This document shows positions 11,705 through 64,000 of a stretch of 64,000 nt of DNA, piece by piece; positions within the stretch are counted from its first letter, which is position 1, and the number at the start of each line of letters is the position of its first letter. The notes beneath the pieces were generated by a model. It was not told the DNA's origin and searched no databases. It saw nothing but the letters and a program-made list of their open reading frames with translations. Source of the stretch: Hirundichthys speculiger (Eukaryota; Chordata; Actinopteri; Beloniformes; Exocoetidae); the NCBI GenBank assembly GCA_018398805.1, contig JAGFBZ010000688.1, forward strand, positions 62,001-126,000. The letters are read 5' to 3'. Made by a program: the position numbers and the translations under genes.

Positions 11705-12510
11705 GGTGCTGACCCACTCACTCGGTCCCGGAAGAGTCTGACCCACTTACTCGGTCCTGTAGGAGTCTGACCCACTCACTCGGTCCCGGAAGAGTCTGAC
11801 CCACTCACTCGGTCCCGAAAGAGTGTGACCCACTCAATCGGTCCTGGAAGAGTCTGACCCACTCACTCGGTCCCGGAAGAGTCTGACCCACTCACTCGGT
11901 CCCGGAAGAGTCTGACCCACTCACTCGGTCCCGTTAGAGTCTGACCCACTCACTCGGTCCTGGAAGAGTCTGACCCACTCACTCGGTCCTGGAAGAGTCT
12001 GACCCACTCACTCGGTCCCCAAGAGTCTGGACCCACTCACTCGGTCCTGTAAGAGTCTGACCCACTCACTCGGTCCTGTAAGAGTCTGACCCACTCACTC
12101 GGTCCCGTAAGAGTCTGACCCACTCAATCGGTCCTGGAAGAGTCTGACCCACTCAATCGGTCCTGGAAGAGTCTGACCCACTCACTCGGTCCTGTAAGAG
12201 TCGGACCCACTCACTCGGTCCTGTAAGAGTCTGACCCACTCACTCGGTCCTGGAAGAGTCTGACCCACTCACTCGGTCCCGGAAGAGTCTGACCCACTCA
12301 CTCGGTCCTGGAGGAGTCTGACCCACTCACTCGGTCCTGTAAGAGTCGGACCCACTCACTCGGTCCTGGAAGAGTCGGACCCACTCACTCGGTCCTGTAA
12401 GAGTCTGACCCACTCACTCGGTCCTGTCCCACCGAGTGAGTGGGTCAGACTCTAACGGGACCGAGTGAGTGGGTCCGATTCCTGGAAGAGTCTGACCCAC
12501 TCACTCGTTA
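11705..12510. repeat. 29-bp minisatellite with an inverted block
   Basis: About 28 tandem units of GAGTCTGACCCACTCACTCG plus GTCCCGGAA. Near the right end about two units are reversed, creating a 22-bp perfect hairpin (12401-12422 and 12431-12452, 8-nt loop). Confidence 0.95.
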
Positions 12511-13156
12511 TATCCCTTTATGTTCTCTCACTTTTGTCCACTCTGGCGCACCGTACCAAGGCTCCTCCTTCCTTCCCTGGTAAAAGGAGTAAAAACTAAT
12601 CTCCTGACAGTTCTGGTTCTGGTGCCAGTAATACTGTATCTGGGCCAGAATCAGTCCCAGTAATGTTTCCTTGGTCTCTTTTGTCCTGGACTGGTGTCAG
12701 AAAGCTGACTGGTTGTTCTTCACTAAAGTGTCTCTGTGCCTTCACGCGTTAGCCCGTTAGCTTGTTCGTTTATTTTTGTTCCCTTTTATTTTTTTTAGGA
12801 TGCCGTTAAGAGCTGTGAGTAACCCTGCGGCTCGTATATACGACGGTGCCGGACCACGCCTGGCCCGTAGGGGTCCCCCGCAAGCAGAGAAAAACAAAAA
12901 AAAAACAAAATAAAAAAAACAACATTTTTTTTGATAAGCAGCATAAATTTAAAAACAACGCGGTCCACCTCTGCCCGTTCCCGCCTCAGAAACATACAGA
13001 CGTATTTGGATCTCACGGTTCTGTGGTCCGAGCCATTATTTACATCTCCTCCAGACCCGGGAACTCCCCGTTAGCGGCCGCGGCTAAAGGAACTGAGGAT
13101 AAAGTGAATGGAGTGCACGGCGTCTGCCGACCAGCCGCAGTGACGCCGCGGGTTCG

Positions 13157-13942
13157 TATGGAGCCCTGTTGGTGTCATAATTCACTGAATAAATGAGTCT
13201 TATTATTATGAAATACAAGCGTTTATTATTATGAAATACGTATCCATTATTATGAAATATTTCCCATTATTATAAAAAAATGTAATTATTATGAAATATA
13301 TTTTTATTATTATTTAATCTTAGCTTAATGCATAATAGTTTATTTCAGAATGGCTTTTTTTTTTTAAATCTAAGAATGAGTTTTTACATAACAATGACAT
13401 TTTGCCAGTGGGCGGGACCAGTGGTTGACCTGCATGCTCATTGGCTGATCCTTCTCCATTCTACGCTCTGATATCGACTAGTTTTGGCCGTGAGGTCCCG
13501 TTAGCAGCGGGCCGCGGCGTCATCAAGGTGCGCTCCTAGTCCGCACCTTGGACTGAGCAGCTTGGACTGAGCTACGGGAAACCTTGACGTTTCTTAGTCG
13601 ATGTCAACTTTTAACTGTAAACTGAGGTGCATTCTGCCACCTGCTGTCCTGGAGGATATACATTGCACCTGTCGCTCACTATTAATATTCACTGTTCTGT
13701 TGCTTATGCCTGAATGAAAGAGCAGCCAATCACATAAATGGCTCCACCCTCTCTGCTGTGATTGACACACAAATCATTCTTATAAAAAAATTAAAGCATT
13801 ATCATAATAATGGGTAATATTTCATAATAATAAACATGCATTTCATAATAATGGGAAATATTTCATAATAATAATAAACGCCTGTATTTCATAATAATAG
13901 ACTCATTTATTCATTGAATTTTGATCCAAACGGGGCTCCGTA
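13157..13942. mobile_element. MITE family G copy 1 (TATGGAGCCC ends)
   Basis: Inverted ends of more than 50 bp beginning TATGGAGCCC and TACGGAGCCC, each followed by TGAATAAATGAGTCT and ATTATTATGAAATAC. Flanked by the 6-bp duplication GGTTCG (13151-13156 and 13943-13948). The central part differs from copy 2. Confidence 0.85.
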
Positions 13943-15025
13943 GGTTCGAGCCAACGACACAAACAAAGACGTCCCTTTTTTTTTTTCATTCGATAAACTG
14001 CTCGACGGCAACGTGGAAAAGACAAGGTGGGAAATCAAAAGTACATTTTTAACCTAATTTATATTATTTTTGTTCCACACGGATGACGCACTGAAATTAA
14101 AAAAAGAAAAAAAAACAAGTAAAAGAAAGCGATATGTTTGCAAATAAATGTGAGATGATGACGTCCAGTCTTCAGAAAGCAGAAGCGACAGTAAATATTT
14201 CCAGATGGGAACTGGCGTTAAGGGCAGAGAAGATATTTAAAAAAAAAAAAAAAAAAAAGACTAATAATTAAAACAATTTGGCAAAAACAGGAAAAGAGAG
14301 TCTGACGGTGACGGCTGGGCGACACGGAGAATCTCACTTCTGTAAACAGCAAACTGATCTTGAAATGATTTTCTTTTCTTTTTCTTAAAAAAAAAAGGTG
14401 ATTTTGCATAAGTGGACCTACAGACGATACCTGCCGACATTCATGTCCCTCCTTCCCGCCGTTTCTCCTCTGGACTCGCTGTGACACAGAATACATACAT
14501 GTGGTTTTTTTTCTTCTTAAAGCCAGGAGTGGTTGGTTAGTCACAACGTTGAGTTACAGGCAAGTTGTTTTTGTTTTTCTGTTTTTTTTTCCTTAATGAC
14601 CTTCATTTTTGTTGTGTTTGTAGAGTTAAAAAGGCCATGGCAAATATTTACACTATATACAAGTTTTCTTTTTTTGTTTTTTTTTTTCAGTCTCGGTGAC
14701 AGAAGAAGCTTCGCTGCTCCTGATCTCCAAGCAGAACTGCTGAGTGATTGATTCAGGTGTGCTGCGACGTATCACCCCCCTCCCCCGTCTGCGTGATGAG
14801 TGCAGGTGGTTAAAGTGGTGATTTTTTTTTTCTCCTTTCATTTCCTGTCGTCTGTTATTCTGTCCATCACCGAGGCCTCAACGTTTCATCAGGGTGTTAA
14901 AGTACGTCTGGATCCCGGGCGTTTGAGAAGATAAAGGAAGTGGGGGGGGGGCTGACGGGGGGAAAAACAAGGCGGATGGATGGAGGGATGAAACGCTCCT
15001 GGCGGCGGCGGGTGGAGGCAGGAGC

Positions 15026-64000
<48,975 letters not shown>

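Larger units (their letters stand above)
9045..15025 (-). other. putative wdfy3 3' UTR (interrupted by repeats)
   Basis: The sequence past the stop codon is AT-rich with many homopolymers and no coding potential. Parts at 14000-15025 and 9045-10060 look alike in composition, as expected for UTR. A Pumilio-like TGTAAATA occurs on the minus strand near 14645-14653. The span contains a MITE (13157-13942), a 29-bp minisatellite (about 11705-12510) and a MITE with a nested hAT (10053-11130). The 3' end is inferred from the AATAAA near 9064. A nearer polyadenylation site would shorten it. Confidence 0.4.

Noticed and set aside
11705..12510. CRISPR-like array (29-bp repeat)
   Set aside because: Units are directly adjacent with no unique spacers, and the genome is vertebrate. 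It is a minisatellite.

Overview
The window is vertebrate nuclear DNA, almost certainly from a teleost fish. It carries one large, well-conserved multi-exon gene with mostly short introns. The introns and flanks are full of fish-type DNA transposons (hAT, Tc1/mariner, MITEs), minisatellites, TA/CA microsatellites and a young endogenous retrovirus. No rRNA, tRNA gene or CRISPR array was found.

Main gene (15026-64000, minus strand): the 3' part of wdfy3, which encodes ALFY, the BEACH/WD40/FYVE selective-autophagy scaffold. I placed 43 coding exons, named w1 (63962-64000, cut by the window edge) to w43 (15026-15146, stop codon). All junctions have AG acceptors and GT donors except one GC donor. 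Together they encode 2,160 C-terminal residues of a protein of about 3,500: the conserved N-terminal/armadillo-like part, PH-like, BEACH, WD40, an LC3/GABARAP-interacting motif and a C-terminal FYVE finger. Reading phases close across every junction except for one surplus base in each of two exons (w33 in BEACH, w39 in the WD40 region). These are either real frameshifts or assembly errors. The start codon and 5' exons lie beyond 64000.

Left flank (1-15025): a probable long wdfy3 3' UTR runs from 15025 to about 9045 and is invaded by a MITE, a nested hAT element and a 29-bp minisatellite. Two further minisatellites follow (7210-8911). A GC-rich promoter island at about 4620-5345 has a probable first coding exon on the minus strand (4950-5021) that resembles cds1 (CDP-diacylglycerol synthase); this is tentative. 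The rest of 1-4600 is transposon-rich and has no recognised gene.

Intron content: several hAT families with 8-bp target duplications, Tc1 transposase relics, a roughly 150-bp inverted-repeat MITE family, and long tandem arrays (20-bp at 41.4-43.3 kb, AATG-type at 26.4-27.5 and 28.6-29.5 kb, AAATA-type at 33-34 kb). The intron at 46476-52049 holds a nested stack: a hAT element contains a MITE flanked by a 73-bp direct duplication, and directly beside it sits a 3.3-kb provirus with apparently identical 480-bp LTRs. That provirus has lost gag, protease, RT and the integrase core. Behind its 5' LTR it carries an unusually long copy of a mature, intron-less tRNA-Tyr.
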